64,000 nt of DNA from Linum tenue (Eukaryota; Streptophyta; Magnoliopsida; Malpighiales; Linaceae), in NCBI GenBank assembly GCA_946122785.1, contig CAMGYJ010000002.1, forward strand, positions 40,140,495-40,204,494, in the 5' to 3' direction. Below, piece by piece: positions 22,303 through 33,621 of the stretch (its first letter is position 1; every line of letters begins with the position of its first letter). The position numbers were made by a program, and so were the translations under genes. The notes beneath the pieces were generated by a model. That model made no database searches and was not told the DNA's origin. It was given only the letters and a program-made list of their open reading frames with translations.

Positions 22303-22314
22303 CCCCCCACACTT
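22303..22314 (-). other. Internal polypurine tract of Athila 1
   Basis: Minus-strand AAGTGTGGGGGG, nearly the same as the terminal PPT, about 0.9 kb upstream of it. The equivalent site exists in Athila 2 (49709-49734), so it is conserved and could be a central PPT. Confidence 0.6.
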
Positions 22315-22626
22315 AAGATCGACATTGCCCTCAATGGAGAAGAGGGAAGGAAAGGGGAACGATGTTACCGGTATGCACGGACTGTAGGAGACTGGAAATG
22401 GACCAGTCGGGAACACAGCACAGCTCAAGGGGAACAGAAGAGCTCAACCAGAATATGTTAGGTCCGATGTCAGCCCAATAGACATCATCCAGAACAAAGG
22501 AAACAAACCAAAACCAAACCAAATCGCAATCCGACTCGAAACATAAGAAAGAAAGTCCAACCGTGGTGGGGTTGCCTCCCCACAAGCGCTTCTTTACCGT
22601 CTTTTAGCTGGACGCCCATGGCGGAA

Positions 22627-23829
22627 CTAAGGGTCCGCGAGTTCCACTACCAACTCCGCGCGTTCGACCTCGTCTCCCAGGTAGAGCTTGAGACGATGGC
22701 CATTCACTTTAAACGGCTCAGTCTGCGGGTTGGCAAGCTCGATAGTGCCATACGGGAACACCTGTGTGACCGTGAACGGTCCAGACCACCGGGAGCGGAG
22801 TTTTCCGGGAAAGAGCTTCAGGCGAGAGTTGTAAAGGAGAACTTGATCACCAACCTGGAACTCTTTCGGACCCCGCAACCGTGCATCGTGCAGGCGCTTA
22901 GTGCGCTCCTTGTACAGCCGGGTGTTCTCATAGGCGTGGTAACGCCACTCTTCCAGCTCCAACATCTGCATTTTTCGCTCGATACCTGCAACACGAACAT
23001 CCAAGTTGAGCAGCTTAAGGGCCCAGAAGGCCTTGTGCTCTAGCTCCACGGGCAAATGGCATGCCTTTCCATAGACAAGCCGGTATGGTGAAGTACCAAT
23101 GGGTGTCTTGTAGGCAGTGCGATACGCCCACAGAGCATCATCGAGCTTGGTGGACCAATCCTTGCGGGACTGATCCACCGTCTTCTCCAAGATCCGCTTG
23201 AGCTCCCGGTTCGTCAGCTCGGCCTGGCCACTGGTCTGGGGATGATAGGCCAAGGACACCTTGTGAGTCACACCATAGCGAGACAGTAGTTTATCAAATT
23301 GGCCATGGAAATGGGTGCCTCTATCGCTTATGATGGCTCTAGGTGTCCCAAACCAGGAGAATAGCTGCTTCAAAAAACCACAAACACGTCTAGCATCATT
23401 GGTGGGCAAAGCTTGCGCCTCAGCCCACCTAGAGACGTAGTCAACAGCAACCAGAATATAAGTGTTACCAAAGGATGGAGGGAAGGGGCCCATGAAGTCG
23501 ATACCCCAGACATCAAAAATCTCACAAGTTATAAACACATTCTGGGGCATCTCATCACGGGCAGAGATGTTACCTGACCTCTGGCATCGGTAGCACCTGC
23601 GTGCGAAGGCGTCTGCATCCTTGAAGAGCGTGGGCCAGTAAAAGCCCAATTGGAGCACCTTCCTCGCCGTGCGGTTTCCTCCGTGATGACCGCCAGTAGG
23701 TCCCTCATGACAGTGAGATAGAATGCCCTCCATCTCACTCTCCATCACACAACGACGGATGATCCCGTCGACTCCGATCCGAAAAAGATGTGGGTCATCC
23801 CAGAAGTAGTACTTCAGGATCGGAGAAAA
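22627..23829 (-). pseudogene. Athila 1 integrase
   Basis: Open to a stop at 22627. It starts in frame after the insertion with [10 protein letters not shown]. The HHCC zinc motif (GHHGG...CYRCQR), the DDE core ([17 protein letters not shown] and [10 protein letters not shown]) and a C-terminal domain ([30 protein letters not shown]) are all present. It integrates the cDNA; here it lacks its own start and depends on the upstream frame, which is broken. Confidence 0.92.
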
Positions 23830-25653
23830 ACTTCCTCTTGGCGTGAGTCGCCATCCCCTGTGGCAGCTGCTGGCCCACCAAATAGTTCGCAAAATCAGAG
23901 TACCAGGGGGTGACACTCTCCACCAAGCACATCATCATCAACCTCTCGTCTGGGAAAGAGTCATCAATCTCCTCCACGAGGTTGTCCGCAGGAGGTGCGT
24001 CCAACCGGGAGAGGTGATCAGCTGCAACATTTTCTGCTCCCTTCTTGTCCCGGATCTCAATATCGAACTCCTGCAGCAGTAAGATCCATCGTATGAGCCG
24101 AGGCTTGGCATCGGCCTTGCTCATCAGGTATCTAATCGCGGAATGATCTGTGTACACGGTCACATGGGACAAGACCAGATAGGGGCGAAACTTATCGAAG
24201 GCAAACACCACTGCAAGCAGCTCCTTCTCTGTGGTGGTGTAGTTCTCCTGGGCATCATTCAGAGTCTTCGAGGCGTAGTAGATAGGTCGGAAGTGTTGAT
24301 CTCGCCTCTGCCCCAGAACAGCTCCAACAGCAAAATCACTGGCGTCGCACATCAGCTCAAATGGTAAGGACCAGTCTGGAACAACCATGATAGGAGCCTG
24401 GGTGAGCTTCTCCTTCAAGGTGGTGAACGCTGCTGTGCAAGCATCAGTGAACAGGAAGGGGGCATCCTTCTCTAGAAGCTTGGCCAGGGGCAGGGCGATC
24501 TTCGAGAAATCCTTGATGAACCGCCTGTAGAAACCTGCATGGCCAAGAAAACTCCGGATCCCCTTTACAGATGTGGGAGGAGGCAGCTTGCTGATAGTCT
24601 CGATCTTTGCTCTGTCCACCTCAATCCCCATCTTGGAGATCTTATGCCCAAGAACTATGCCTTCTCGAACCATGAAGTGACACTTCTCCCAACTCAGTGC
24701 CAGGTTCGTTTCCTCACACCGTTTAAGAACGAGTTCCAGGTTGTGGAGACAGTGAGAGAAGGAGTCTCCATAAACCGAGAAGTCGTCCATAAACACCTCC
24801 ATGATCTCGCCGACCAGACGGTCAAAGATGGCGAGCATGCATCGCTGAAAAGTGGCTGGGGCGTTGCATAGCCCGAATGGAATCCTCCGGTAAGCAAATG
24901 TGCCGAAGGGGCAGGTGAAAGTGGTCTTCGCCTGGTCCTCCGGTGCTATAGGGATCTGAAAGTACCCGGACATCCCATCCAGGAAGCAGTAGAACTCGTG
25001 TCATGCCAATCTCTCCAGCATCTGATCAATGAACGGCAGCGGGAAATGGTCCTTCCGAGTAGCGTCGTTGAGACGCCGATAGTCGATGCAAACACGGTAC
25101 CCAGTCACCGTGCGCATCGGGATGAGCTCGTTCTTCTCGTTAGGCACCATGGTCATCCCCCCTTTTTGGGCACCACCTGGGTGGGACTGACCCACTCGCT
25201 ATCAGAAATGGCGAAGATGATCCCCGCGTCCATCAGCTTCACGATCTCTGCCCGAACCACTGCCTCCAGGTTCGGTGTCAATCTCCTCTGTGGCTGCCTC
25301 ACTGGCCGCATCTCATCCTCCAGCAGTATCCGGTGCGAGCAAAATGAGGGGATGATCCCCCGGATGTCTGTGATCTTCCATGCCAAGGCTCGCTCGTACT
25401 GCTTCAGCAACGCCACCAGTCTGGTCTTCTGCTCGGGTGTGAGGGTCGAGCTGATGATGACCGGCAGCTTATTCCCCTCCCGGAGAAATGCGTACTCCAA
25501 ATGAGGAGGGAGGGGCTTAAGCTCCAGCTCTGGTGGTTCCTCCAAGGAGGTGGTGATGCGAGTGGAGGATGAGATCGGTTTAAACAGCCTGTCGCCCTCC
25601 AAGAAGGGGCCACTCTCCAACGCGGCCAACTGCTCCGCCAGCTGCGGCTCCTG
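23795..25653 (-). pseudogene. Athila 1 reverse transcriptase and RNase H
   Basis: The N-terminal RT part (25153-25629) includes LKPLPPHLEYAFL and SEWVSPTQVVPKKGG. A 1-bp loss in the A/G homopolymer near 25155-25165 shifts the frame to 25001-25195 (RVCIDYRRLNDATRKDHFPLPF). An in-frame TGA at 25001-25003 follows MLERLA. The last piece (23795-24973) carries MSGYFQIPI, the catalytic FMDD ([11 protein letters not shown]), [13 protein letters not shown], and the RNase H domain ([48 protein letters not shown]). A 1-bp insertion near 23829 separates it from integrase. Motifs are intact; only the frame is broken. Confidence 0.92.
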
Positions 25654-26757
25654 CTATGCCTGCTCACCTAGCAAAATACAACGCTCAAGAGCATCATCAG
25701 TACCCGCACTCGTTATAGCGAGTGCGGTCTCAAAGTCAGTAAGCACATCACAGTAATCTATGTCATCATGCAAATGAGAGTGCTTCCCATTCTCAGACAC
25801 AGAAAACGTAGCCTGTTCATCACCAGCACGCAGAATCAATTTACCACTATGCACATCAATAAGCGCCTTGGCGGTGGCGAGAAATGGTCTACCCAAAATC
25901 AAAGGCACATCCTCATTTATATCCAAAATAACAAAATCAACAGGATATGTGAATGCACCAACATTAACAAGCAAGTCCTCAATGATACCCCTAGGATGCA
26001 CAATTGAACGATCAGCTAACTGAATGCTCATCCTAGTAGCTCTAGGTTCACCTAGGTCTAGCTTCTTAAACAGTTTATAGGGCATGACATTTATACTAGC
26101 GCCTAGGTCCGCCAAGGACTTTCCTACATGCATGTTGCCAATAACAAGGGGGATAGTGAAACTCCCTGGGTCTTTGCGCTTCTCGGGCAGCTTGTTTTGC
26201 AGGATAGCAGAACACTCCTCGCTGAGCATCACTGTCGAAAGATCCCCAAGTTTCTTCTTGTTGGTGAGGAGGTCTTTCATAAACTTGGCATACTTGGGCA
26301 TCTTCGACAGTGCCTCCACGAACGGCATGCTGATGTTTACCTGCTTCAACATTGCCATGAACTTGGCAAACTCTGTCTCCAGCCTGTCTTTATGAAGTCT
26401 AGTGGGGAAGGGCAGCTGGGGTGTATGCTCCTTAACCACAGGTTGTGGCTTGGGAGCAGGTACTGCGCTGCCTTCCTCCACTTCTGCAGTATCAGCTGGA
26501 GGTGTTGAAGCAGGTAGTGGTTCGTCTCGCCTGGGCTGGGCAGGAGCAGCAGATATGGTCTTACCACTCCTGGTAGTGATGGCATGGGCGGTCTCTTGGG
26601 GGTCACGAGGATTGGGGACAGTGGTGGCAGGCAGAGTCCCCGGTGCCCTGGTAGTGTTCTGGCGAGCTAAGCTTCCTATCTGGTGCTGGAGATCCTGCAG
26701 AATGGCACCTTGGTTTCTCTGGCCTGCCTCCAGTGAAGCTATGGTCCAGAATGGCAC
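25654..26757 (-). pseudogene. Athila 1 protease region
   Basis: Continues the polyprotein beyond the duplication: GAILQDLQHQIGSLARQ, a linker with ITTRSGKTI, then the retropepsin domain (PLVIGNMHVGKSLADLGASINVMP; DLGAS is the form of the active site typical of Athila and relatives; VPLILGRPFLATA is the conserved C-terminal part). The frame ends at an in-frame TAG at 25654-25656; the equivalent codon in Athila 2 is a serine TCG, so a point change is likely. Beyond the stop the same frame continues as the RT region. Confidence 0.9.
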
Positions 26758-28258
26758 CTTGGTTTCTCTGGCCTGCCTCCAGTGAAGCTATGGTCTGATC
26801 CATCCTCGTGATACTTGCCTGGCTGGTGATCATGAATGCTGCCAAAATGTTCTTCAGCTCGGTCATCTGATTATCGGGAGCTGGCGCTGCTGCTGGCTCG
26901 GCATACTGACGCTGAGGCTGCTGGGATGGCTGCCCTTGCCTAGGCTGGTAAGGTTGCTGCTGTGGTGGTGGCCCCTGCCTAGCCTGGAAGGGCTGCCTCT
27001 GCTGGAAACCACCTGCTGGTGCTGGGAAACCAGGTGGCTTGTTGGCGTTGCTGCTCCAGGCAAAGTTGGGATGCTGGCGCCATCCCTCATTATATGTACT
27101 GCTGTATGGATCCAGGCGCCGAGCATTTGCTATGAAGTCCACCTGCTCTTGGGGAGTAGAAGACTCCCTCATAGACTGACAATCCTCCACCAGGTGATTC
27201 GGGCTCTCACACCACTGACACTGAGCTACTGGAGGCGGAGCTACACCTCGGCCCGGTAGGAGACTGTTGGGCTGCTTCAATGTCTGCACCAACTCCGCCA
27301 CTTGCTGCTCTAACCCGGACCTGGCCTCCACAACATGCACACCACGGTCCCGGGAATGCCTGCCTCTGCTGCTCTGCCCCCAGGAATGATCACGGGCAGC
27401 CAAAGTACTGATCATCTGGTTCAGCTCGGGTGGAGTCTTAGTAAGGATATCCCCTCCTGGGCAAAGAGACTCGATCACCCGCTGGCTGTCTGGGGTGAGG
27501 GCACTGTAGAAGTTCCCCACTGTGAAAGCATTGCTGAAGCCATGATGGGGACACTGCCAGAAGTATCCCATGTACCGCTCCCATGCATCGCGAAGGGACT
27601 CATCTGGCTCTTGGCAGAAGTGAGTGATCTCCCGCTGAATCTCCGTGGTCTTCGATGCCGGATAATACCAGTGCACGAACTTGTCAGCCAGATCATCCCA
27701 AGAGGTGATGGACAATGGGGGCTGGGTCTCCAACCACCTCTTAGCATTCCCCGCCAGAGAATGGGGGAAGAGGTGAAGGCGGATTGCATCATCCGGAACA
27801 CCATTCAGCTTGAACCCGTTCGTCAGCTGCAGAAAACGGGAAAGATGCGCCCGGGACTCCTCATCCTTCAAGCCATGGAACTGGATAGAGGAAGTAATGA
27901 GTTGAATCCAGCATGGCTTGATCTCGAAGTTGTTTGCTGGAATCGGCGGATAGAGGATGACCGGGCGGATGTCAGCAATCCGTGGAGTGTAGTAATACTC
28001 CAAGGTGGGACCCGGTGGTGGTGGATGATGATGGACCCCAGCTGCCTGGGGATTGGGGTCGTTCCCCAGGAACTGGTTCTGCGGAGGTGGGTTCTGATCT
28101 CCTTCCATCTCGTACTCGTCCTCGGATTCGCTGCTCAATTGGCCGTCTCTGCGCTCTTCCGTAGCCAGTCTAGCTCGCTGTTGTCTCCTAAGTTGGCGGC
28201 TGGTGCGTTCAATCTCTGGATCCAACGGCAGTAAACCTCCTGACTGGCTACGGGTCAT
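26603..28258 (-). pseudogene. Athila 1 gag, frameshifted near its end
   Basis: A 551-codon ORF starting MTRSQSGGLLPLD at 28258, shortly after the PBS. It contains the Retrotrans_gag domain (WLETQPPLSITSWDDL, FVHWYYPA, DESLRDAWERY) and a single CX2CX4HX4C zinc knuckle (CQWCESPNHLVEDC). A proline/glutamine-rich stretch follows. The true gag-pol frame ends at the 49-bp tandem duplication (26701-26798): because 49 is not a multiple of three, translation leaves the pol frame and ends out of frame at 26603. Structural protein forming the virus-like particle; the truncated form may still be made. Confidence 0.9.
26701..26798 (-). repeat. 49-bp tandem duplication disrupting gag-pol
   Basis: The segment starting AATGGCACCTTGG at 26701 is repeated at 26750, almost without change. 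The peptide ASLEAGQRNQGAIL is thereby encoded twice, once in each of two frames. The absence of divergence indicates a recent event. Confidence 0.95.
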
Positions 28259-28383
28259 GCACTATCTGCACACAATCAAGCAATGCAAACCCGTGAAGGC
28301 ACAAGTGGGAAAAAAAGAAACACTCACTGCGAAAATGAAAGTGCTAAAGTAACAGAAATCACTTTTCTTCAACAACCTAGCCG

Positions 28384-28401
28384 TCCCCGGCAACGGCGCC
28401 A
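28384..28401 (-). other. Athila 1 primer-binding site
   Basis: Minus-strand TGGCGCCGTTGCCGGGGA, the standard Athila/Tat-type PBS (tRNA-Asp), six bases from the 5' LTR. Confidence 0.95.
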
Positions 28402-28407
28402 AAAACT

Positions 28408-29907
28408 TGACTCACTCCTACTGTCACTCTAGAAATTGGCCAAGTGTAACCACTTCCTAAAGCGTAGTATAGCGGGTTTGGGTTTTAATGTCAACCCGGG
28501 TCCTAGATGTGATGACTACTCAGTGAATTCGTATTATCTAGCAATGCAACTTTAGTGAAGTTCTAAACTAACAAGCAAGCAAAGTAACTAAAACGGTTGT
28601 TTTCAGGTTAAGAGAGGTCACCCGGATATGGTTCCCCCTAGTCTGCAGTTAAGCCGGATTGTAATTACCAAGTTCGATTTCTATGAAAGTTATACTGCGG
28701 AAGGTTCTTAATCAGTCTGAAGTCTCGACTAAAGGTCTTCAGACCCTCTCAATCTGAGTCTCTAGCTGGCGACTAACCTACACCGGAGTAAACAGATTGA
28801 GGCCCTATGAACAAAACCTCCACTACCGAACTGAATTCGGTACAGAATAGTGAATTGGCTCCTCGACTAAAGTCACCAATTCACTACCTTCGATTAAGGA
28901 TACTCTATCAACCTAGGCAGATATTATCATTCTAGGTTAAAGCAGAAACAACAGGAATTTGATGAGGATTCATGCCATTCAATCATTCAAACCTCAATCG
29001 AATATAATCAATATCATAGAATCAATACTTGGGTTCATACAATCAAACCTAACATACAGAACTAGGGTTTCCCATACCCAGATGAATGGGAGAACTACTC
29101 CATGGAGAAAGAAGCAAAAGCAGAATCAGACGCGGAAATCATACTGTGAAGATGGATTTATGCTCCTGGACGTTGAATCGGCACTTCTCCAAGCTCAAGC
29201 CAAGCTCCAATGGTGTTGAAGATCAAGCTAGGGCACTTGGAGGCTCTTGTTCGTCGCTTTCTCTCTCTAGGAACCACTCTGTCTCTCAAAAACTCCAATC
29301 CCCCTCTGTTTGGCTCGGAATCCGCTTAAAAACCAGAATTTCCCGACTCGCACGGCCAGGGTGCACGGCCGTGCATATCACCATTCTGGCCGTGCGTCTC
29401 AAAACGTGGCGTACTATTAAGTCGAACTTCAGCCATCTCGCACGGCCAGGATTGCACCTTGCACGGCCGTGCGGCTTTCACTTGTGCCCGTGCGTCTTCT
29501 CGCACAATCCCGCACGGCCAAACTGGTCACTTGCACGGCCGTGCGGGTTTCTGCTCTGCCCGTGCGTGCTCGCATAATGTCGCACGGCCACAATTGTATG
29601 TTGCACGGCCATGCGACTTCCATGGCTTGCCCGTGCGTGGCCTCGGCAAAAAGCGCACGACCATCTTGCTCATGTGCACGGCCGTGCGTCGCCCTGGTCT
29701 GCCCGTGCGACTTCCTCAGAACCTCGCCATGCGTCCAATCCTCGTCCAATCGACCTCAAACTCGCTCCCAAGCCTCCATTCACGTACTAGGACCTGAAAT
29801 ATCATAAACAAGCACAACCTAGCGTGAAATCAGCCTAAAACACGAGAATCAATACCTCAAACGGAGTAAGAGCAGGGGTAAAAACATGTGTAACTAACGG
29901 TCTATCA
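28408..29907 (-). repeat. Athila 1 5' LTR
   Basis: A 1500-bp LTR next to the PBS, same structure as the left copy, including a palindrome array at about 29341-29720. TSD CTCGG follows. Confidence 0.95.
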
Positions 29908-29912
29908 CTCGG

Positions 29913-30662
29913 CGAAATCCCTCTGTCTTTACTCTATGGACTGGGGTGTTCTGGTTCTGGATATCAAAAGATGGCATGGTGAGAAATACCTCTGGGCTCT
30001 GAAATCCCTCTATATTTAGGAGTACAAGAGTCAAGAGTCAGTAGAGATTTTGGGGAATCAAGGAATATAATCGAAAGAAAAGAAACTAACCTAGAATTAA
30101 CTTATCTTTTATCGAAGAATCAACGATTGAAACTCCAAACGAGTCATTTTTTGGGTTGTGCTCGACGAAATCGTCGTTGGATGGTTGCTCTTCCAGCTAT
30201 GCGATTGGTCGAATGGAGAAATTGATGACAGATCCTAAGGAAACTAGGCGATAGTTATCGATTTTGATGAGGGGAAAAGGCGAAAAATCGACAAATCACG
30301 ATTATCTAGAGATGTGATCGCTAATCGCCAGAGAGGAGGCAAAGAGAAAGAAGGAAACTAGGATTGCTAATTTTGGGATCGTGAGGTGAAGAATGAGGAT
30401 TGAGATGGCCGCTAGGGTTTCTGAACGTGTAAGCGGATTATATATATGATCCGCAATACGACATCATTTTGGTGCATGGGTAATCCATCGGGCGGGTCGC
30501 GGGGCGGATAGTCGACGATCCACCGCCACCCGAAACCGAGGATTGATGGATCCCGGGTTCCCCTGCCACCTATTGACGGGCCGCCAACTCCAACCCACTT
30601 GGGCCCTTATCGGGCGGACTTCGGGCGGGTATCCGCTAGCGGGCCCCAACTTGCCATCCTTA
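29913..30662 (-). other. hAT 5' noncoding part
   Basis: The right-hand part of the split hAT element, upstream of the transposase start. GGGCGG-rich subterminal sequence and the TIR lie at about 30475-30662. No coding domain recognised. Confidence 0.55.
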
Positions 30663-30677
30663 GGGATGTTAAGTGTT

Positions 30678-31970
30678 TGATACTAATGCTCATACAAAAT
30701 TTTAGAAACCCTGAACTGGAGCCACAAACCGCGAACTGGCGAGGTTCCAGAGAGTTTTCAGAGGTTACTGACGCCGAGTCAGTTCACGGTCGTAAGACCA
30801 TGAACTAAAGCCATGGATCGTAAACCAATCAAGTGAAGCGGTGCATTTTGGACTGAGTTCACGGTTCCCACCATTAGTTCATGGCTGTGAACTGGGACCG
30901 TGAACTGGGCGCGACTGGGTATAAATAGAGAGCTGAAAGGAGGAAGAAAGGGAGCTTTTTCTAGAGTTTTAGTTTTCATAATAAAGAAGGGTTTCTAGTG
31001 AGAGATTAGGGTCTCCTCTTTCTATTCTAGAGAGAGAAAGAGCCATTCAAAGGATGAAGAAGGAGATTGGGCTCATTTCAAGCTAGAGGAGTGAAAGTTT
31101 CTTCTTCTCAAGGGAGATTCAAGCAACAAGGAGGAAGGATTTTCATCTCTTCATGGTTCTTTCTCTCTTTTCCCTTGTTTTTCTTTGCCTAGCTATGGAA
31201 TAGCCAACCTATTCACTTGGGTATTTGTAAACCCTAGCTACAACTAAGTGAATGTTTGTATGGATTGAATGATTTGTGTGTGGTTGTGTTTAATGTAAAT
31301 GTGGAGGTATTATTCATGAATGATTGTGTTGTGTGAAAGTCTATCAATCTAATTGTCATTCTAACCTAGTTAGAGAGAAACCCCCTTCTTTCTTTGAAAG
31401 ATGCTTGAATGCTGGGGTTTCTTAGGCAATTCATTGTCTCCTAGTTAGGTTAATGCAGAGCAATCCTCCTATTTCGTATTAGCACCTAGGGTTTGGTTGT
31501 GGGTTACCGTCCAAACTCCGATTCGAGGGTGAAGTCTAACAAATCTTTAGTCAATAGGTCGAGAGAGTCACGTTGGCGGCTTGGATCGTATCCCCTTTCC
31601 TCGACCTAGAGACTAAGAGGATGGCTTTGGCTAATTGTTAGACTTTCCAACGGTTTACAACCCCCTCACCACTCACGACCATTCGTTCCAACAAGTCGTA
31701 ATTGTTAGCTAGGGGGAGCAACACCCGGGTGGACTCTTCTCTCATAGGGACAACCTCGATTTACTTTACTTGTTTGTTTTTCATTTGTAGTTTTCTTAAT
31801 TTTAAACCCAAAAACGTTTGATAGATAACAAACTAAACTATTGAAGTAGGGATACATGGACCGACTCGGGTTTGATAATTAAAACATACTTGCCCTATGC
31901 TGCACCCGACTAGAGCTTAAAAACTTGGGCTCTAGTCGGGATTAATTCGCGGTGTATCCGTCGTGAGTCA
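30678..31970 (+). repeat. Athila-like LTR, plus orientation, TSD not found
   Basis: Starts TGATAC and ends CGTGAGTCA, like the edges of the neighbouring Athila LTRs (whose ends read TGAGTCA in this orientation). Inside are a TATAAATA box at 30920-30927, a CT-rich leader, and a downstream GACTCTTCTCTCATAGG segment also found in the Athila 2 LTR. A repeat array with GTTCACGG and CCGTGAACT (30710-30912) lies just before the TATA box. No PBS or PPT is adjacent, so it is a solo or truncated LTR. The left edge is only 7 bp from the hAT TSD. Confidence 0.6.
30920..30927 (+). promoter_or_regulatory. TATA box of Athila-like LTR
   Basis: TATAAATA immediately downstream of the GTTCACGG/CCGTGAAC array. 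Confidence 0.6.
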
Positions 31971-33621
31971 CAACCACTCTCTGAAAGTCCTTAATTATTG
32001 ATTGATTTGAATCAATAATCAAAATTGGAACCCAAAATTTTTTAAAATATTTGGATTTCAAAGTATCAAAGGTTGTCAACCTAGTTTATCCCGTTGACCC
32101 GGTCGATTAAGTGGGTTGAGGGTTAATGGTTCAATCATTTTAGTCTACTTTTGCCCGAATATATGAAAAAGTCATTATATCGTTCATATATTTATAAATT
32201 ATACAAAATATCATCTACATATGGATAATATTCTTCCTCGCCCAGACTATCTACATTTGTTTCTCTATCTACTGCGTTCCACAATCCTCCTTCAAGCTCG
32301 TAAAAAACACTCCAACATGTATTCATCACGCGATGAAGGTCGCACTCCTATGACGATGGTGTGTGTAAGATGTGGAACTAATGAGGAACGACCAAGTGTG
32401 AATTGACCACGGAGTGTTTGCGAGGGAAGGAAATATGTGATGGAAGGCGAGTTCTGCCAGTAGTCTCTTTGTCTATAGAGTTGACTCGACAGATTTCGCT
32501 TACTAATTCACGGAGTGGGAGCTAGAAAGGGAGCATTAGAGCGTATATTGTTCGAGAATTATAATTTGAGTGCGCCTAAAGAGCATGAATATTATATTAT
32601 TTTTACTAATATATCATTTAACTTACTAACATGTTTTGGTCAAAATATTACAACAATACAACGGAAAAATAAAAATAAAATCATTTTAGTAGGATAATAG
32701 CTTTAAATAATTTGATTAGGCCCGAAAAAAGAACAAACTTCAAAAGTTTAATAGAATCCCATCAAAATTAATTATACTATTTTTAGGTTTTTAGTTTTAT
32801 TTTATTTAAAAGAAAAAGAGAAATGAATGCATCGTTTATCCACCCTCATGCACTAAATTAGTTGTTAATAAAATAGTCTATATCTTCTTCTTCCCCTTTG
32901 ATTCTTTGTTCCTAAGCCGACGCTGGAGATCTCTTTTAGATGTACCGAATTGACAAATTCTATTTTATCGGCCATCTAACTAACCTTCTATACTTTTATT
33001 TAGCTCCAAGCCCGTGATTTGATGATCTATCTCACAACCGCATCCACGAACTCGTGGTGAATCTTCGGAAGTAGGAAGTTTTTTTTACCGCTCATCCAAA
33101 TTTTTAACAATTTTCGATATCTCATGCCGCATGTATCCTTTTCGTCTTTGCTCTTCAGATCTCAATATGCCATTCATACTTTTGCTCTCGTTGTAGGAAA
33201 TTTGAAATGTGACGACAATTTTATCATGTCAGTAGTATATATTGTGTAGAGTGTATATGTGGACATGTCCTTGCTCTACAAATTTTTAATACAAAAAGAT
33301 GAAATAAACCAACCTATTAAACTCAACCTCGTCTAATGATTGTTGGATCCAATTATGCATGTCGGATTAGGAAGATGTTTAAAACTTAACGGTTAGCCAA
33401 GCTAAAACGTTCAAACAACCCGTCCCCATATAGTTTGCCTCATAGTAGTTCTATAAACTAATACTAATGTAAGAGTTCAACTTCGCTTCTACAAATTCGA
33501 TATTGCAATTCAATATGTAATATCGAACCAATGATATTTGGTCTATGATTTTAAAGTTAGACTATATTTGTAAGATAATTCGAAATTTAAATTAAGTATC
33601 AAAGTATAATTAAAAAGGTTT
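31971..33621. other. Intergenic spacer
   Basis: No supported gene. A small perfect-stem palindrome (ATTATTGATT/AATCAATAAT) is at about 31994-32019. Open frames at 32221-32406 and 32515-32697 are short and without domain signal. Confidence 0.4.

Larger units (their letters stand above)
21392..22626 (-). other. Athila 1 3' noncoding region
   Basis: Between integrase and 3' LTR. Holds the internal PPT and the hairpin, but no trace of the third ORF seen in Athila 2. The sequence next to the pol stop matches Athila 2 just after its own integrase, so the region was probably shortened by deletion. Confidence 0.6.
19875..29907 (-). mobile_element. Athila-type Ty3/Gypsy retrotransposon, young but defective
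   Basis: A 10,033-bp element inserted in the hAT transposon. Both LTRs are exactly 1500 bp with TG...CA ends, flanked by TSD CTCGG (19870-19874 and 29908-29912). The LTRs differ at only about 15 positions by eye (roughly 1 percent). The PBS (28384-28401) is the Athila/tRNA-Asp type and the PPT follows the left LTR. Order on the minus strand is gag, protease (DLGAS), RT (FMDD), RNase H, integrase. No third ORF lies between integrase and 3' LTR (21375-22626). Five lesions interrupt gag-pol: a 49-bp tandem duplication, two stops and two 1-bp frameshifts. Confidence 0.96.
16704..30662 (-). mobile_element. hAT transposon (ZBED/RICESLEEPER-like) split by an Athila element
   Basis: The left end reads TAGGCTTGGCAACGGGGCGG and the right end, on the minus strand, TAAGGATGGCAAGTTGGGGC: the TAGGGATGGCAA-type ends of plant hAT elements, with GGGCGG-rich subterminal sequence at both ends. 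Flanking 8-bp sequences AGGTTGTT (16696-16703) and GGGATGTT (30663-30670) match at 6 of 8 positions, fitting an aged hAT TSD. Removing the Athila insertion (19875-29907 plus one TSD copy) leaves about 3.9 kb, a normal autonomous hAT size. The transposase is on the minus strand at 17532-19377 and is broken. Confidence 0.8.

Noticed and set aside
27335..28234. 299-codon plus-strand ORF
   Set aside because: Antisense shadow of Athila 1 gag.
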